A stretch of 48,313 nt of DNA from an uncultured Pseudomonadota bacterium (GCA_900696485.1 CAADGG010000054.1:1-48313), one strand, 5' to 3'. Counted from the first letter of the stretch, positions 7,193-16,455 are shown. The notes: generated from the sequence alone by a model not told the origin. Translations and numbers: made by a program.

Positions 7193-8575
7193 TCATACCG
7201 ATTCGAGCCGAGCCTCGGCAGCTGCGGTCCGGTGCGCGATGGCGAGCTGCCAACGGCCCGAGCGGAAGCGCGCGGTCAGCAGCGCGCCCTTGACGATGTA
7301 GTCGGCGATCAGCGCGGCGTAGATCCACTCCACCGGGAGGCCGCGCCACGCGAAGAAGGCGGCCAGCGGGAGGCGCGCGCCGATCAGCCCGCAGAACACG
7401 GTGAAGAGCGGGAAGCGCGTGTCGCCGGCGCCGCGCAGTGCGCCGCCGAGGGCCGCTTCGATCGCCATCAGCGGCTGCACCGAACCGAGCACGTAGATGA
7501 AGAACACGGTGAGCTCGACGACCTCCGGGTCGTCGATCATGAAGCGGGCGAGGGGCCGCGCGGCCAGCACGATCGCGAGCCCGAAGCCGACCATCGCGGC
7601 GAGCGAGAGCCGCATCGCCCGCCAGCCGCCGTGCGTCGCCCCGTCCGGATCGCGCGCGCCGAGTCGCTGGCCGACCAGCGTCGACGCCGCGATCGAGAAG
7701 CCGAAGCCGATCAGGAACGAGAACGAGAGCAGGCTCACGCCGATGCCGTAGGCCGCATAGGCGGCCGTCCCGTACAGCGACACGATCCACAGGAATGCGA
7801 CGAATCCGCCTTGCCAGACGACCTGCTCGACGCCGGCCGGGTAGCCGATGTCGACGATGCGGCGCAGCCGCCCGTCCCGGAACGCGTCGGCGAGCCGGCC
7901 GCCGCGGCCGATCAGCAGCTGCCCGCGCAGCCACAGCAGCACGAGGATCCCGGCGCCGACGGCGAACGCGACGCCGCCGGCGAGCGCCGCCCCGGCCACG
8001 CCGAGCGCCGGCAGACCGAACTTTCCGTACACCAGCGAGTACGCGAAGACCACGTTGACGACGTTGCCGATCGCGCCGATCCACAGCGGCGTGCGGGTGT
8101 CGCCGGCCGCGCGCAGCGCCGCGCCGAGCGCGAAGTAGATGCCGACGGCGACCTGGAACGGCGCCTGCCAGCGGATGAACGTGGCGGCCAGTGCGATGGC
8201 TTCCGCATCGACGCGGAAGATGCCGGCGAGGGTCCGGGGAAAGGCCATGGCGATCGTCGTCATCGCGAGCGAGATCGCGACGGATAGCCACAGCGAGGCC
8301 TTCGCCACGGCGGCGGCTTCGTCGTGATCGCCGGCGCCCCACGCGCGCGCCACCAGCGCCGTGGTGCCGGCGCTGACCGCGATCAGCAGCGCTTGCAGGA
8401 TGAAGAAGATCCGGGTCCCGGTCGTCACGGCGGCGACGGCCTGCGCGCCGAGCGCGCCGACGATCTTCAGATCGACGACGCCGACCAGCGAGGCGAGCAG
8501 GTTCGCGGCGATCGCCGGCCATGCGAGCTGCCAGATCCCGGGCGGGGGCCGGACGGCGACGGGGGACGTCTCCAT
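7193..8575 (-). CDS. MATE family multidrug/cation efflux transporter
   Basis: 460 residues, the expected length, with about twelve transmembrane helices arranged as two repeats of six. The halves share similar signatures, for example [14 protein letters not shown] in the first and [14 protein letters not shown] in the second, at equivalent positions. MATE proteins export organic cations or drugs across the inner membrane using H+ or Na+ gradients. The substrate is unknown. The ATG at 8575 lies at the edge of a 260-base region shared with the divergent Rieske/peroxiredoxin genes. Confidence 0.9.
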   Translation of the reverse strand: METSPVAVRPPPGIWQLAWPAIAANLLASLVGVVDLKIVGALGAQAVAAVTTGTRIFFILQALLIAVSAGTTALVARAWGAGDHDEAAAVAKASLWLSVAISLAMTTIAMAFPRTLAGIFRVDAEAIALAATFIRWQAPFQVAVGIYFALGAALRAAGDTRTPLWIGAIGNVVNVVFAYSLVYGKFGLPALGVAGAALAGGVAFAVGAGILVLLWLRGQLLIGRGGRLADAFRDGRLRRIVDIGYPAGVEQVVWQGGFVAFLWIVSLYGTAAYAAYGIGVSLLSFSFLIGFGFSIAASTLVGQRLGARDPDGATHGGWRAMRLSLAAMVGFGLAIVLAARPLARFMIDDPEVVELTVFFIYVLGSVQPLMAIEAALGGALRGAGDTRFPLFTVFCGLIGARLPLAAFFAWRGLPVEWIYAALIADYIVKGALLTARFRSGRWQLAIAHRTAAAEARLESV

Positions 8576-8725
8576 CGCGCGCTCAGCGCGCCCGGCTCGC
8601 GTCGGTCCGCGCCTCGAGGGATTTCATCCGGGGCATGGTAGCCGGGGCGCGCGGCGACTGGTCTTCCGGACCGGCTCGGATAGGCTCCACAAAAGCCCCC
8701 CTCGTGTCCTCGGGAGGACCTCGAC

Positions 8726-8824
8726 ATGCCCACCCACGGCGGCTTCGCGGCGCTCGACATCGAGGACGGCGCGCGCGCTGCGCGACTTCGACGGCCGGGT
8801 CGTGCCGAGGAGGATCTCGGCTGA
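8726..8824 (+). CDS. Possible 32-residue leader ORF before the Rieske gene
   Basis: An ATG at 8726 preceded by GGGAGG with good spacing opens a 32-codon frame (MPTHGGFAALDIEDG...). It ends with TGA at 8822-8824, overlapping a CTG (8821) in the frame of the Rieske gene; an AGGAGG lies seven bases before that CTG. The arrangement looks like translational coupling through a leader peptide. Its composition is not strongly coding-like, so it could also be the N-terminus of a frameshifted gene or chance. Confidence 0.3.
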   Translation: MPTHGGFAALDIEDGARAARLRRPGRAEEDLG

Positions 8825-8838
8825 ACGGACGGGCTCCG

Positions 8839-9240
8839 GTGGCGGCAGGCGGGCGCCTGGCCGCGCTCGACGAAATCCCGGACGGGCAGGCGCGGGGCTA
8901 TGCGATCTCCACGCCGACGGGGGTCGCCTCGATCTTCGTCGTGCGGCGCGGGAACTGGGTCCATGCCTACGAGAACTCCTGCCCGCACGTCGGCACGCCG
9001 CTCGACTGGATTCCCGATGACTTCCTCGATCGCGACCAGCGCCACGTGGTGTGCGCGACGCACGGGGCGATCTTCCGCGTCGAGGACGGCGTCTGCCTGG
9101 CCGGGCCGTGCCAGGGCGATCAGCTCGAACCGTGGCCGGTGATCATCCGCGAAGGAGGCATCTGGGACGCCTCCGCTACGCTGCCCGTGACGGACGAGGC
9201 CTTGCCAACGAGGAGGAACGATGGCGATCCAGACCGGTGA
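8839..9240 (+). CDS. Rieske [2Fe-2S] domain protein
   Basis: About 133 residues. The two cluster-binding boxes are visible: CPHVG (Cys-x-His) and CATHG (Cys-x2-His), separated by about 25 residues, as in small ferredoxin-like Rieske proteins. Such proteins carry electrons to oxygenases or occur as stand-alone redox proteins. The start is uncertain. GTG at 8839 is used here, but a CTG at 8821 has the better ribosome-binding site (AGGAGG at -7) and overlaps the stop of a small upstream frame. The 3' end overlaps the peroxiredoxin gene by 20 bases, so the two are probably co-expressed. Confidence 0.82.
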   Translation: MAAGGRLAALDEIPDGQARGYAISTPTGVASIFVVRRGNWVHAYENSCPHVGTPLDWIPDDFLDRDQRHVVCATHGAIFRVEDGVCLAGPCQGDQLEPWPVIIREGGIWDASATLPVTDEALPTRRNDGDPDR

Positions 9241-9703
9241 GAAGCTCCCGAGCGGAACGCTCAAGGTCGCCGATGCCGACGGCATCCGCGACGTCACGAC
9301 GGAGCAGTTGTTCGGGCGCAAGAAGGTGGTGCTGTTCGCCGTTCCGGGCGCCTTCACGCCGACCTGCTCGGCCAAGCATCTGCCGGGCTTCGTCGAGAAC
9401 GCGGCTGCGATCCGCGCCAAAGGCGTCGATGCGATCGTGTGTCTGGCGGTGAACGATGCGTTCGTGATGGGCGCCTGGGGGCGCGACCAGCACACGGAAG
9501 GCAAGGTCCTGATGGTCGCCGACGGCAACGGCGAGTGGACGCGCGCGCTCGGCCTCGACTTCGATGGCAGCCGCTTCGGGATGGGCCTGCGGGCGCAGCG
9601 CTTCGCGATGATCGTCGACGACGGCGTCGTCACTCACCTCGCCGTCGAAGCTCCCGGCCAGTTCCAGGTCTCCAGCGCCGAAGCCGTCCTCGCCGCGCTC
9701 TAG
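9221..9703 (+). CDS. Peroxiredoxin, Prx5 (AhpE/glutaredoxin-type) family
   Basis: 160 residues, full length for Prx5. The active-site block is PGAFTPTCSAKHLPGF, with the peroxidatic Cys in PTC near residue 49; DAFVMGAWG and GLRAQRFAMIVDDG are conserved downstream blocks. It reduces hydroperoxides in the cytoplasm using thiols. The ATG at 9221 has AGGAGG nine bases upstream, inside the end of the Rieske gene. The TAG stop at 9701-9703 lies within the symmetric flank of the first perfect hairpin repeat. Confidence 0.93.
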   Translation: MAIQTGEKLPSGTLKVADADGIRDVTTEQLFGRKKVVLFAVPGAFTPTCSAKHLPGFVENAAAIRAKGVDAIVCLAVNDAFVMGAWGRDQHTEGKVLMVADGNGEWTRALGLDFDGSRFGMGLRAQRFAMIVDDGVVTHLAVEAPGQFQVSSAEAVLAAL

Positions 9704-9788
9704 CGTCAAGAAAGGGGTCGGGTTGGATTCGTCAACTTTTCCTTTGGAAAAGTTGACGAATCCAACCCGACCCCTTTCTTGACGCTAG
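9700..9788. repeat. Perfect palindromic hairpin repeat, copy 1
   Basis: Arms of 43 bases (9700-9742 and 9746-9788) are fully complementary around a TTT loop. The shared core is 9704-9784, starting CGTCAAGAAAGGGGTCGGGT; in this copy the symmetry extends to CTAG on both sides. Those flanks contain the TAG stops of both convergent genes, peroxiredoxin and YqeY. The outer A-rich and T-rich edges make it usable as a two-way terminator, but a mobile REP-like origin is equally consistent. Three more copies occur in the window. Confidence 0.95.
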
Positions 9789-10234
9789 TTGGCGAGGAGT
9801 TGCTCGGCGAGGCGGCGGGCGAGGGGGCCGTCGACGGCGCCTTTGTGGGCCTTCATGACCGCGCCCATGACGCGGCCGAGATCGCCCGGGCCGCCGGCGC
9901 CGCTGGCGGCGATCGCCTCGCGGACCCACGCGCGGGTCGTGGCTTCGTCGGCCAGCGCCGGCAGGAACTCGTCGACGATCGCGAGTTCGGCGCGCTCGGC
10001 GGCGGCCCGCTCGGGGCGGCCGGCGGCCTCGAAGGCCTCGATGCTCTCGCGGCGCTGCTTGCAGAGCCGGCGCAAGATCTCCGTACACACCTCGTCGGAC
10101 AGCGTCTGCGCGTTGTCCTTCTTCATCTCGACCAGGAACGCCGCACGGATCGCGCGCAGCGCCGTCACGCGTTCGCTGTCGCGCGCCTTCATCGCCTCGG
10201 AGAGCCGGGCGGTCACTGTCTGTTCGATGCCCAT
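9785..10234 (-). CDS. GatB/YqeY domain protein
   Basis: 149 residues, the normal length of stand-alone YqeY. The sequence shows the family pattern: an N-terminal helix set (MKARDSERVTALRAIRAA), then RRESIEAFEAAGRPE and EFLPALADE, and a C-terminal GDLGRVMGAVMKAHKG. The domain is shared with the tail of GatB and other tRNA-dependent amidotransferases and probably binds tRNA; the stand-alone role is not settled. Its ATG lies two bases after the stop of the acyl-CoA dehydrogenase gene, so the two are co-transcribed. The TAG stop lies in the arm flank of hairpin copy 1. Confidence 0.88.
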   Translation of the reverse strand: MGIEQTVTARLSEAMKARDSERVTALRAIRAAFLVEMKKDNAQTLSDEVCTEILRRLCKQRRESIEAFEAAGRPERAAAERAELAIVDEFLPALADEATTRAWVREAIAASGAGGPGDLGRVMGAVMKAHKGAVDGPLARRLAEQLLAN

Positions 10235-10236
10235 GC

Positions 10237-11463
10237 TCAGTGCTCCCGCAGCTCGAGGCGGCCGATCTGGTTGCGATGCACCTCGTCCGGGCCGTCGGCG
10301 AAGCGCAGCGTGCGCGAGTCTGCGTAGAACGCGGCCAGTGGGAAGTCCGCGGACAGGCCCGCCGCGCCGAAGGCCTGGATCGCACGGTCGATCACCCGCA
10401 GCGCCATCGCCGGCGCCGCCACCTTGATCATCGCGATCTCCTTGCGCGCCGCCTTGTTGCCGGCCTGGTCCATCTTCCACGCCGCTTGCAGCACCAGCAG
10501 GCGCGCCTGTTCGATGTCGATCCGCGACTCGGCGACGCGCTCCAGCGTCACCGTCTGCTCGCCGATCGGCTTGCCGAAGGCGACCCGTTCGCGCACCCGC
10601 CGGCACATCAGCTCGAGCGTGCGCTCCGCCTTGCCGATCAGCCGCATGCAATGATGGATACGGCCGGGTCCGAGCCGGCCCTGCGCGATCTCGAAGCCGC
10701 GCCCTTCGCCGAGGATCAGGTTCTCGGCGGGCACGCGGACGTCGCGGAACTCGAGTTCGGCGTGGCCGTGCGGCGCATCGTCGTAGCCGAACACCGTGAG
10801 CGGACGCACGATGCGCAGCCCCGGAGTGTCACGCGGCACCAGGATCATCGACTGCTGCTCGTGCCGGGCCGCCTCGGGGTTGGTGCGCCCCATCACGATG
10901 AAGATCCGGCAGCGCGGATCCGGCGCCCCGGTGATCCACCACTTGCGACCGTTCAGCAGGTACGAGTCGCCGTCGCGCCGGATCTCGAGTCGGATGTTCG
11001 TCGCATCGGACGACGCCACGTCCGGCTCGGTCATCGCGAACGCGGAGCGGATGCGACCGTCCAGCAGCGGCACGAGCCACTGCTGCTTCTGCGCCGCGGA
11101 GCCGTACTTCGCCAGCAGCTCCATGTTGCCGGTATCGGGAGCAGCGCAGTTGAACAGTTCCGGCGCGAGCAGGGATCGGCCCATGATCTCGCACAGCGGC
11201 GCATACTCGAGGTTCGTCAGGCCAGCGCCCCACGACTCGGCCTCTCCGGACCCTGGATGCGGCGGCAAGAACAGGTTCCAGAGCCCCTGCGCGCGTGCCT
11301 GCTGCTTCAGTTCCTCGAGCAGCGGCGGCGTCTGCGTCCAGCGATCCGGCGCGTCCGCGAGCCACTTCTCGAAGCGCTCCTCGTTCGGGTAGACGTGCTC
11401 GTCCATGAATGCCGCCAGCCGGCGCCGCAGGTCCTCGACCTTCTCGGTGTACGCAAAGTCCAT
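10237..11463 (-). CDS. Acyl-CoA dehydrogenase (ACAD11-like)
   Basis: 408 residues, typical for the family. An N-terminal helical domain is followed by the FAD and substrate region [16 protein letters not shown], the beta-domain ([24 protein letters not shown]), and the C-terminal helical bundle ending [16 protein letters not shown]. It oxidises an acyl-CoA to the 2-enoyl-CoA with FAD. The motif variants match the eukaryotic ACAD10/11 branch rather than short-chain enzymes; chain length cannot be predicted. The ATG at 11463 faces a 375-base non-coding region. It is first in a two-gene unit with yqeY. Confidence 0.92.
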   Translation of the reverse strand: MDFAYTEKVEDLRRRLAAFMDEHVYPNEERFEKWLADAPDRWTQTPPLLEELKQQARAQGLWNLFLPPHPGSGEAESWGAGLTNLEYAPLCEIMGRSLLAPELFNCAAPDTGNMELLAKYGSAAQKQQWLVPLLDGRIRSAFAMTEPDVASSDATNIRLEIRRDGDSYLLNGRKWWITGAPDPRCRIFIVMGRTNPEAARHEQQSMILVPRDTPGLRIVRPLTVFGYDDAPHGHAELEFRDVRVPAENLILGEGRGFEIAQGRLGPGRIHHCMRLIGKAERTLELMCRRVRERVAFGKPIGEQTVTLERVAESRIDIEQARLLVLQAAWKMDQAGNKAARKEIAMIKVAAPAMALRVIDRAIQAFGAAGLSADFPLAAFYADSRTLRFADGPDEVHRNQIGRLELREH

Positions 11464-11484
11464 CGCAGGCGGGTTCCTTCCAGA

Positions 11485-11554
11485 TGGCTACAGAGGGATG
11501 GCGACAGAGGGCGGGCTACGAAGGGATAGCCAGAAAGGGATTGCGACAGCGGGG
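11485..11554. repeat. Five-unit degenerate 14-bp tandem repeat
   Basis: Five consecutive 14-base units start at 11485, 11499, 11513, 11527 and 11541 and follow a pattern like TGGCTACAGAGGGA. They differ from one another at several positions. The array lies 22 bases upstream of the acyl-CoA dehydrogenase start, in its untranslated leader or promoter. The rest of the 11464-11838 gap shows no gene I can support. Confidence 0.6.
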
Positions 11555-11838
11555 TGGAGCGGGAGGCGTGACGACCCGCCGACCCGCACCGACGCTGTCG
11601 AGCACGCCAAGCGCGTCGTCGTCGAACCGACATTCTACCCGCCGTCGTCGCCGGCGTCGCCCCGCACGCTGTCGGCGACGCATCTGGTGCGGGAAGCGGC
11701 GCGCCGACATGCGACGGCGCCCGCCGCGACCGGCGCGCGTCGCCTCGGTTGCGGGGCGGGTTCCGGCCGGCGGACACGAGGCCTGCTAGACCTCTTGCAT
11801 GTCGCGCGAACCGTGCGCGACGCCAAGGAGGGAACGTC

Positions 11839-12105
11839 ATGATGCGACACATGGTGCGAGTCGGGGCTCTGGCCCTGGTCTTCGGCGCGGGATATCTGGT
11901 GGCTACGGTGACGCAGCCGTCCGCCGACGCGCAGATCGGCGAGCTCGGCAAGAAGGCGCTCGAGCAGGCCGGCGGCAGTGGCGGGGCGCTCGGTACGGTC
12001 GCCGAACTCGGGACGACGATCACCGGGCTGCAGGAGAACGTCACCGAACTCCAGGGGTACATCGATACGCTGAACAAGATCAAGGCGGCGCTGGGCGGCG
12101 GCTGA
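11839..12105 (+). CDS. Small exported or membrane-anchored protein
   Basis: 88 residues, no recognised family. Residues 6-25 (VRVGALALVFGAGYLVATVT) form a hydrophobic signal or anchor helix. The remainder is a polar, glycine-rich and helix-forming segment (TVAELGTTITGLQENVTELQ) with heptad-like spacing that may be a coiled coil. The ATG at 11839 has AAGGAGGG at ideal distance; this strong site favours a real gene. The TGA at 12103-12105 directly abuts the stop of the convergent DHDPS-like gene, the two stops forming TGATCA. Confidence 0.7.
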   Translation: MMRHMVRVGALALVFGAGYLVATVTQPSADAQIGELGKKALEQAGGSGGALGTVAELGTTITGLQENVTELQGYIDTLNKIKAALGGG

Positions 12106-13065
12106 TCACGCCATCCCGAGGCGCCGCGCGCAGTCCCGGAGCAACTCGCGATCGCTCTCCGGACGGCGCGGCGCCTGCGGATGGATCGCGTCACTCGCAA
12201 GGCCACCAGTGGCCTGCAGGAACAGCGCCGCAGCATGCTTGTACGCCGGCACCGGCTCGCGGAAGCCGACGTTGCCGAGGTGCTGGAGAGCGTCGTTGCG
12301 CGCGAGGAACGAGACGTCGCCGGCCGCAAGCGCGTGATCGCGCGCCGCGAAGGCTTCCGGCGCGAACGTCGCGAGGCCCAGCAGGTAGTCGCTGCCGTAG
12401 GCCACCATGTCGATCGCGAGATCGTTGCCGGTGTAGACGCGGAACTCGGGGCGGCCACGGTCGCGCGTGGCGAGGCGACGCAGTTCGGTTTCACGGTCCA
12501 GCGACGAGTGCTTGGCGCCGAGCAGCTTCGGGATCTCGAGCAGCCGGGCGAAGGTCTCATCGTCCCAGATCTCGCCGTGCGGCGCAAAGCGCCTCGACAG
12601 CTCGAACCCGATCACCCCTGCCTCGGTGGCGCTCGCGACGGTTCGGTACAGATCGGCCTTCTGGACCGCCGTCATCCGGTGCATCGCGGGACACTGCACG
12701 AGCACCGGGGTGCCCCCGCGCGCCTCGATGGCGGCGACGGCCTCCCGGTAGGCCGCCAGCGGATCGGCGGCCCCGAGTGCGAAGGCGCCGGCGTAGAAGC
12801 GGACCCCGGCGCCGAGGACCCGGCGCGTCGCGGTGAGCACGGCCTCGCGCTCGGCCTCGCTCAGCAGGTCGCCGAAGCCGGTGTCCATGTTGACGGCGAC
12901 GTCGAGGCCGGCGGCCTGCGTGCGGGCGACGTGCCGCTCGAAGGCGGCCCAGTCGATGTCCCCGATCGGTGTATACGGGAGCAGCGCGGCCGCGATGCCG
13001 TGGAGGCGCCGCCCGGCACGCAGGCGCCCCCAGGCGGCCCCGAGGTCCGCTGCGTCGGCGCTCAT
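12106..13065 (-). CDS. Dihydrodipicolinate synthase (DapA/NanA) family aldolase
   Basis: 319 residues, a class I TIM-barrel aldolase. The N-terminus (GIAAALLPYTPIGDIDW) matches the family opening, and GAKHSSLD contains the likely Schiff-base lysine. GVRFYAGAF and VQCPAM correspond to inner strands. It should cleave or condense a 2-oxo acid such as pyruvate with an aldehyde; it is unlikely to be the housekeeping DapA, given its operon. Its ATG overlaps the TGA of the oxidoreductase gene (ATGA). It is the last of four coupled genes from 16392 downward. Confidence 0.83.
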   Translation of the reverse strand: MSADAADLGAAWGRLRAGRRLHGIAAALLPYTPIGDIDWAAFERHVARTQAAGLDVAVNMDTGFGDLLSEAEREAVLTATRRVLGAGVRFYAGAFALGAADPLAAYREAVAAIEARGGTPVLVQCPAMHRMTAVQKADLYRTVASATEAGVIGFELSRRFAPHGEIWDDETFARLLEIPKLLGAKHSSLDRETELRRLATRDRGRPEFRVYTGNDLAIDMVAYGSDYLLGLATFAPEAFAARDHALAAGDVSFLARNDALQHLGNVGFREPVPAYKHAAALFLQATGGLASDAIHPQAPRRPESDRELLRDCARRLGMA

Positions 13066-14528
13066 GCCACGCTCGGCTTCGTGTCGCGCTTGAGCGCCGC
13101 GAGCGCTGCACGCTCGGGACGCTCGCGGTAGAAGGCATCGAGCGGATAGCACCCGGACACGAGGCCGTTGCGGGGCGCCGTCGTGCAATCGCTGAAGGTC
13201 CGGCACAGCGCCTGGCGCCGCAGCGGCCGGCCGGCGAGGACATCCGCGGGCAGCTCGGGATACGAGAGCGCCATCCGCCCGAGGCCGACGGCGTCGAACC
13301 AACCCTCCCGCACACAGGCCTGCGCAACGTGGGGAATCCATTCCTGGAGGTAGCTCCAGCCGGACGACACGATCACCGCGTCCGGCACCGCTCGCGCGAG
13401 ATCCCGCGCCGCCGTCAGCAGGCGCGCAACGCCACACACGGGATCCTCCGGCGGCGGATAGCCGTCCGACGGCGGAAACAGCGCGGGCCGTTGCACGTGC
13501 GGTGCGTAGTACGGACTGGCGGCGGTGACGTTGATCCACGAGACGCCGAGTTCGAGCAGCATCCGGACGAACGCGATCGGTTCGCGGAGGTCGATGCGGG
13601 CCGGATCGTCGGGATCGATCCCGAAGCCGCTGCGGTAGGGCCGCGGGCAAGGCTCGGGCGCCCCCGCCCCGGTCTGCGGGTCGCGCCGGTGCGGCAGCAC
13701 GTCGAAGAGCGAGAGCCGCACGCCGATCCGCAGCCGCGGCGCGGCGCGGCGCACGGCAGCGATCAGCGCGCGCGCGAGGCGCGTGCGATCGGCCAACGAC
13801 GGTCCGCCCCAGCGTCCGCCACGGGCCCGGGCGGCGAGGAACTCGTGCAGCAGATAGCCGTGGCAGTGCTTCACGTCGACGAAGTCGAAGCCGGCCGCTT
13901 CCGCCAGCGCGGCGGCGCGGGCGAAGGCGGCGATCAACGCATCGACCGCCTCGTCCGATAGCACGGCGGTGTCGTCCCCGATGCCGACGCGGCGATCCAG
14001 CAGCGGATGGCGCTGCGGGATCTGCGGCCGTCGAGGTCCCGGCTCCGGCACGGACCAGCGACCGCTGTGCGTGAGCTGGAGTCCGATCACCGGCGCCGGC
14101 GATCCGGCGCGCTCGGCTTCCTCGAGCAGCGCCGTCCGCAGCCCCGCGAGCGCCGGCGCGGTGTCTTCGTCGAGGACCAGCTGTTGCGGATTCGCGCGCC
14201 CTTCGCGGACCACGGCCACGGCTTCACCGCCCCAGATCCAGCCGGCACCTGACGCTCCGAAGCGTCGCCAGCGGCGCTCGGTGAGCGGCGTCGGAAGGCC
14301 CTCGGGCGTGCCGTCCCAGCCCTCCATCGGCTGTACGACGAAGCGGTTCGGCGCAACCAGCGGGCCGCTCGGTCCGGCTCCGAGCGCGAGGGGCCGGGCG
14401 AGCGGCGCATCGGCCCCGATGTCGATGGTGTCGTCACAGGGGAGCGCGACGCCGAGTGCGGCGAGCCGGTCGCGCAGCGCAGCCGGCGAAGCGAGTGCGG
14501 CCATGCGCGGCCAGCGCTCGTGGCTCAT
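13062..14528 (-). CDS. NADH:flavin oxidoreductase / Old Yellow Enzyme family
   Basis: 488 residues. TIM-barrel flavoprotein with NRFVVQPMEGWDG near the N-terminus, LQLTHSGRW, the substrate-binding KHCHGYLLHEFL, GGRWGG, and the C-terminal phosphate-binding SSGWSY and GLGRMALSYPELP. Three cysteines near the end (LCRTFSDC and SGC) recall the cluster-binding region of larger family members, but a complete 4Fe-4S motif is not clear. It probably reduces or oxidises an enone or related compound with FMN. ATGA overlaps at both ends couple it to its neighbours. Start ATG 14528 is set by the overlap with the preceding stop. Confidence 0.84.
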   Translation of the reverse strand: MSHERWPRMAALASPAALRDRLAALGVALPCDDTIDIGADAPLARPLALGAGPSGPLVAPNRFVVQPMEGWDGTPEGLPTPLTERRWRRFGASGAGWIWGGEAVAVVREGRANPQQLVLDEDTAPALAGLRTALLEEAERAGSPAPVIGLQLTHSGRWSVPEPGPRRPQIPQRHPLLDRRVGIGDDTAVLSDEAVDALIAAFARAAALAEAAGFDFVDVKHCHGYLLHEFLAARARGGRWGGPSLADRTRLARALIAAVRRAAPRLRIGVRLSLFDVLPHRRDPQTGAGAPEPCPRPYRSGFGIDPDDPARIDLREPIAFVRMLLELGVSWINVTAASPYYAPHVQRPALFPPSDGYPPPEDPVCGVARLLTAARDLARAVPDAVIVSSGWSYLQEWIPHVAQACVREGWFDAVGLGRMALSYPELPADVLAGRPLRRQALCRTFSDCTTAPRNGLVSGCYPLDAFYRERPERAALAALKRDTKPSVA

Positions 14529-15376
14529 GCGCGCTCCGCGACGTGGCGCATCGGAGCGCGGCCCAGCTCGGCCAGCACACCGCGCAGCCACGCGACGTCC
14601 GCGGCCAGCTTCTGCTCGATCGAGAGCGGTTCGAACGACAGGAATTCGATCGTGAGCGGTCCGCGGTAGCCGGCCGCGAACGCGGCGCCGAGGATCGCGC
14701 GGTAGTCGAGAACGCCGCTGGCCAGCGAGGCGCCGGGTGGCATCGGGCCGACACCGTCGGCTGCCGGCTGGACGTTCTTCAGGTGGTAGTAGCGCGCGAG
14801 CGGCACCAGGCGCCGTGCGTCGTCCGGCTGGGCGGCGGCGAGCCGCTGCGGCAGCCCGTCGACGACCTGGTAGTTCAGCGCGAAGTTCGGGCGCGCCACC
14901 GCTTCGAACAAGCGCTCGATCCGCTCCGGCGTATCGGCGAACGAGCCGACATGCCGCTCGACGACGACGGTGATGCCGGCATCCGCCGCGGCGTCACAGG
15001 CGGCCCGCAGCGTCGCGGTGATGGCGGCGAAGCCCGCATCGGGCGCGTCGGGCACGCAGTCCGCCCACACGCGCAGCAGCGGCGTCTCGAGCAGCTCCGC
15101 CACGCGCGCTTCGCGCGCCGCGACGGCAGCACCGAGCCGATCGGGACGGCCGAGGTAGGAGCCGTACGCGATCACGCCGACACCGGCCTCGCGCACGGTG
15201 CGGCCGGCGTCGCGCAGGGTCTCGTCCGCGGCGTTCGGGTCGAGATGCGGCGGGCGCGCCGTCACCTCGAGGCCGTCGAGGCCGTGGGCGGCGGCCAGCG
15301 CAGCGGCGGCCGAGAGCGGCCGATCGAGCGCCGAGATCGAACACAGGCCGAGCCGGATCGGAGTCACGTCGTTCAT
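14525..15376 (-). CDS. Sugar phosphate isomerase/epimerase-like TIM-barrel protein
   Basis: 283 residues of the AP-endonuclease-2/xylose isomerase-like fold. Barrel strands with likely metal ligands include GLEVTARPP, ITVVVERHVGSF (Glu/His), ALNYQVVD, YYHLKNVQ (His) and LTIEFLSFEPL (Glu). These proteins isomerise or epimerise sugars and cyclitols with divalent metals. The substrate is not identifiable. It is second in the four-gene coupled unit, overlapping both neighbours by ATGA. Confidence 0.8.
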   Translation of the reverse strand: MNDVTPIRLGLCSISALDRPLSAAAALAAAHGLDGLEVTARPPHLDPNAADETLRDAGRTVREAGVGVIAYGSYLGRPDRLGAAVAAREARVAELLETPLLRVWADCVPDAPDAGFAAITATLRAACDAAADAGITVVVERHVGSFADTPERIERLFEAVARPNFALNYQVVDGLPQRLAAAQPDDARRLVPLARYYHLKNVQPAADGVGPMPPGASLASGVLDYRAILGAAFAAGYRGPLTIEFLSFEPLSIEQKLAADVAWLRGVLAELGRAPMRHVAERA

Positions 15377-16392
15377 GCGATCCTCGCCAGGTCTTCGCGG
15401 AGCACCTCGTGGTGCAGGGCCTCGCCGCGCGTGAACCGCTCGAGTTCGTCGAGGGCGAGCGCCGCGAGGCGCTGCGTCTCGGCGCCCATCGCGCCGGCGA
15501 TGTGCGGGGTCAGGAACACGTTCGGGAGCTCGTAGAGCGGCGAGTCGGCCGGCAGGATCTCCGGTTCGGTGGTGTCGATCACCGCATCGATGCGGCCGGC
15601 GACGAGGGCTTCCGTCAGCGCGTCGCCGTCGACGAGCCCGCCGCGCGCCGTATTGATCAGCACCGCGCCGTCGCGCAACAGTCCCAGCCGGCGGCGGTCC
15701 AGCAGGCCGTGCGTCTCCGGCAGCAGCGGCGCGTGGAGGCTCACGATGTCGGCGCGCCGCAGCAGGTCGTCGAGCGGCACGCCTTCGGCGCCGAGCGCGC
15801 GCGCGTCGGCCGGATCGATCGTGGGATCCGCGAGCAGTCGCACGAAGTCGAACGGGCGCAGGCGCTCGAGGACCAGCCGCCCGATCCGTGAGGCCCCGAC
15901 GATGCCGACGGTCCGGCCGAGGTTGCCGAGCGGCGGCACTTCGTTCGGCCACAGCCGGAAGCCGCGCAGATCGCGATAGAGCCGCTGCAAGCGGAACGCC
16001 CGTTTGCCGGCCAGCAGGATCGCCGCGACGGTGTATTCGGCCACCGGCACCGCATTGGCCGCCGCGGCCGAACAGACCCGCACGCCGCGCGCCCAGGCGT
16101 CTTCCGCGACGTGGCCCTTGACGGTGCCTGCCGCGTGCAGGATCGCGCGCAGCCGCGGTGCGTGATCCAGCACCGCGGCATCGATCCGCGGACAACCCCA
16201 GCCGGTCAGCAGCACGTCGGCGCGTGGCAGCAGCCGGGCGGCGCGCGCATCGTCGAAACGCGTGAGTGGCTCCGGGTCCGCCACGCTCGCCAGCTTCTCG
16301 AGCCGTTCGCGCAGGGCCGGGGAGAACAGATCCGGCGTCAACGCCGGCGCCATCGCGAGCACGACCGTGGGTCGGGCCGATTGCGGGGTCAT
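15373..16392 (-). CDS. D-isomer-specific 2-hydroxyacid dehydrogenase
   Basis: 339 residues. The conserved order is present: AEYTVAAILLAGKR, the Rossmann motif VGIVGASRIGR, the Arg loop INTARGGLVD, the acidic TTEPE, and the catalytic His in LTPHIAGAMG. The enzyme interconverts 2-hydroxy and 2-oxo acids with NAD(P). First gene of the four-gene unit; ATG at 16392 with AGGAGGAC upstream. Only 63 bases separate it from the divergent DUF2264 gene, so the two transcripts probably share a control region. Together with an isomerase, flavin reductase and 2-oxoacid aldolase, it suggests breakdown of a sugar acid or related carbohydrate. Confidence 0.87.
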   Translation of the reverse strand: MTPQSARPTVVLAMAPALTPDLFSPALRERLEKLASVADPEPLTRFDDARAARLLPRADVLLTGWGCPRIDAAVLDHAPRLRAILHAAGTVKGHVAEDAWARGVRVCSAAAANAVPVAEYTVAAILLAGKRAFRLQRLYRDLRGFRLWPNEVPPLGNLGRTVGIVGASRIGRLVLERLRPFDFVRLLADPTIDPADARALGAEGVPLDDLLRRADIVSLHAPLLPETHGLLDRRRLGLLRDGAVLINTARGGLVDGDALTEALVAGRIDAVIDTTEPEILPADSPLYELPNVFLTPHIAGAMGAETQRLAALALDELERFTRGEALHHEVLREDLARIA

Positions 16393-16455
16393 CCAGTCCT
16401 CCTGCGGCGCGGTACGCTAGCAGGTCGCTGCTCGGCTGCGGAAGGAGACACGCGC

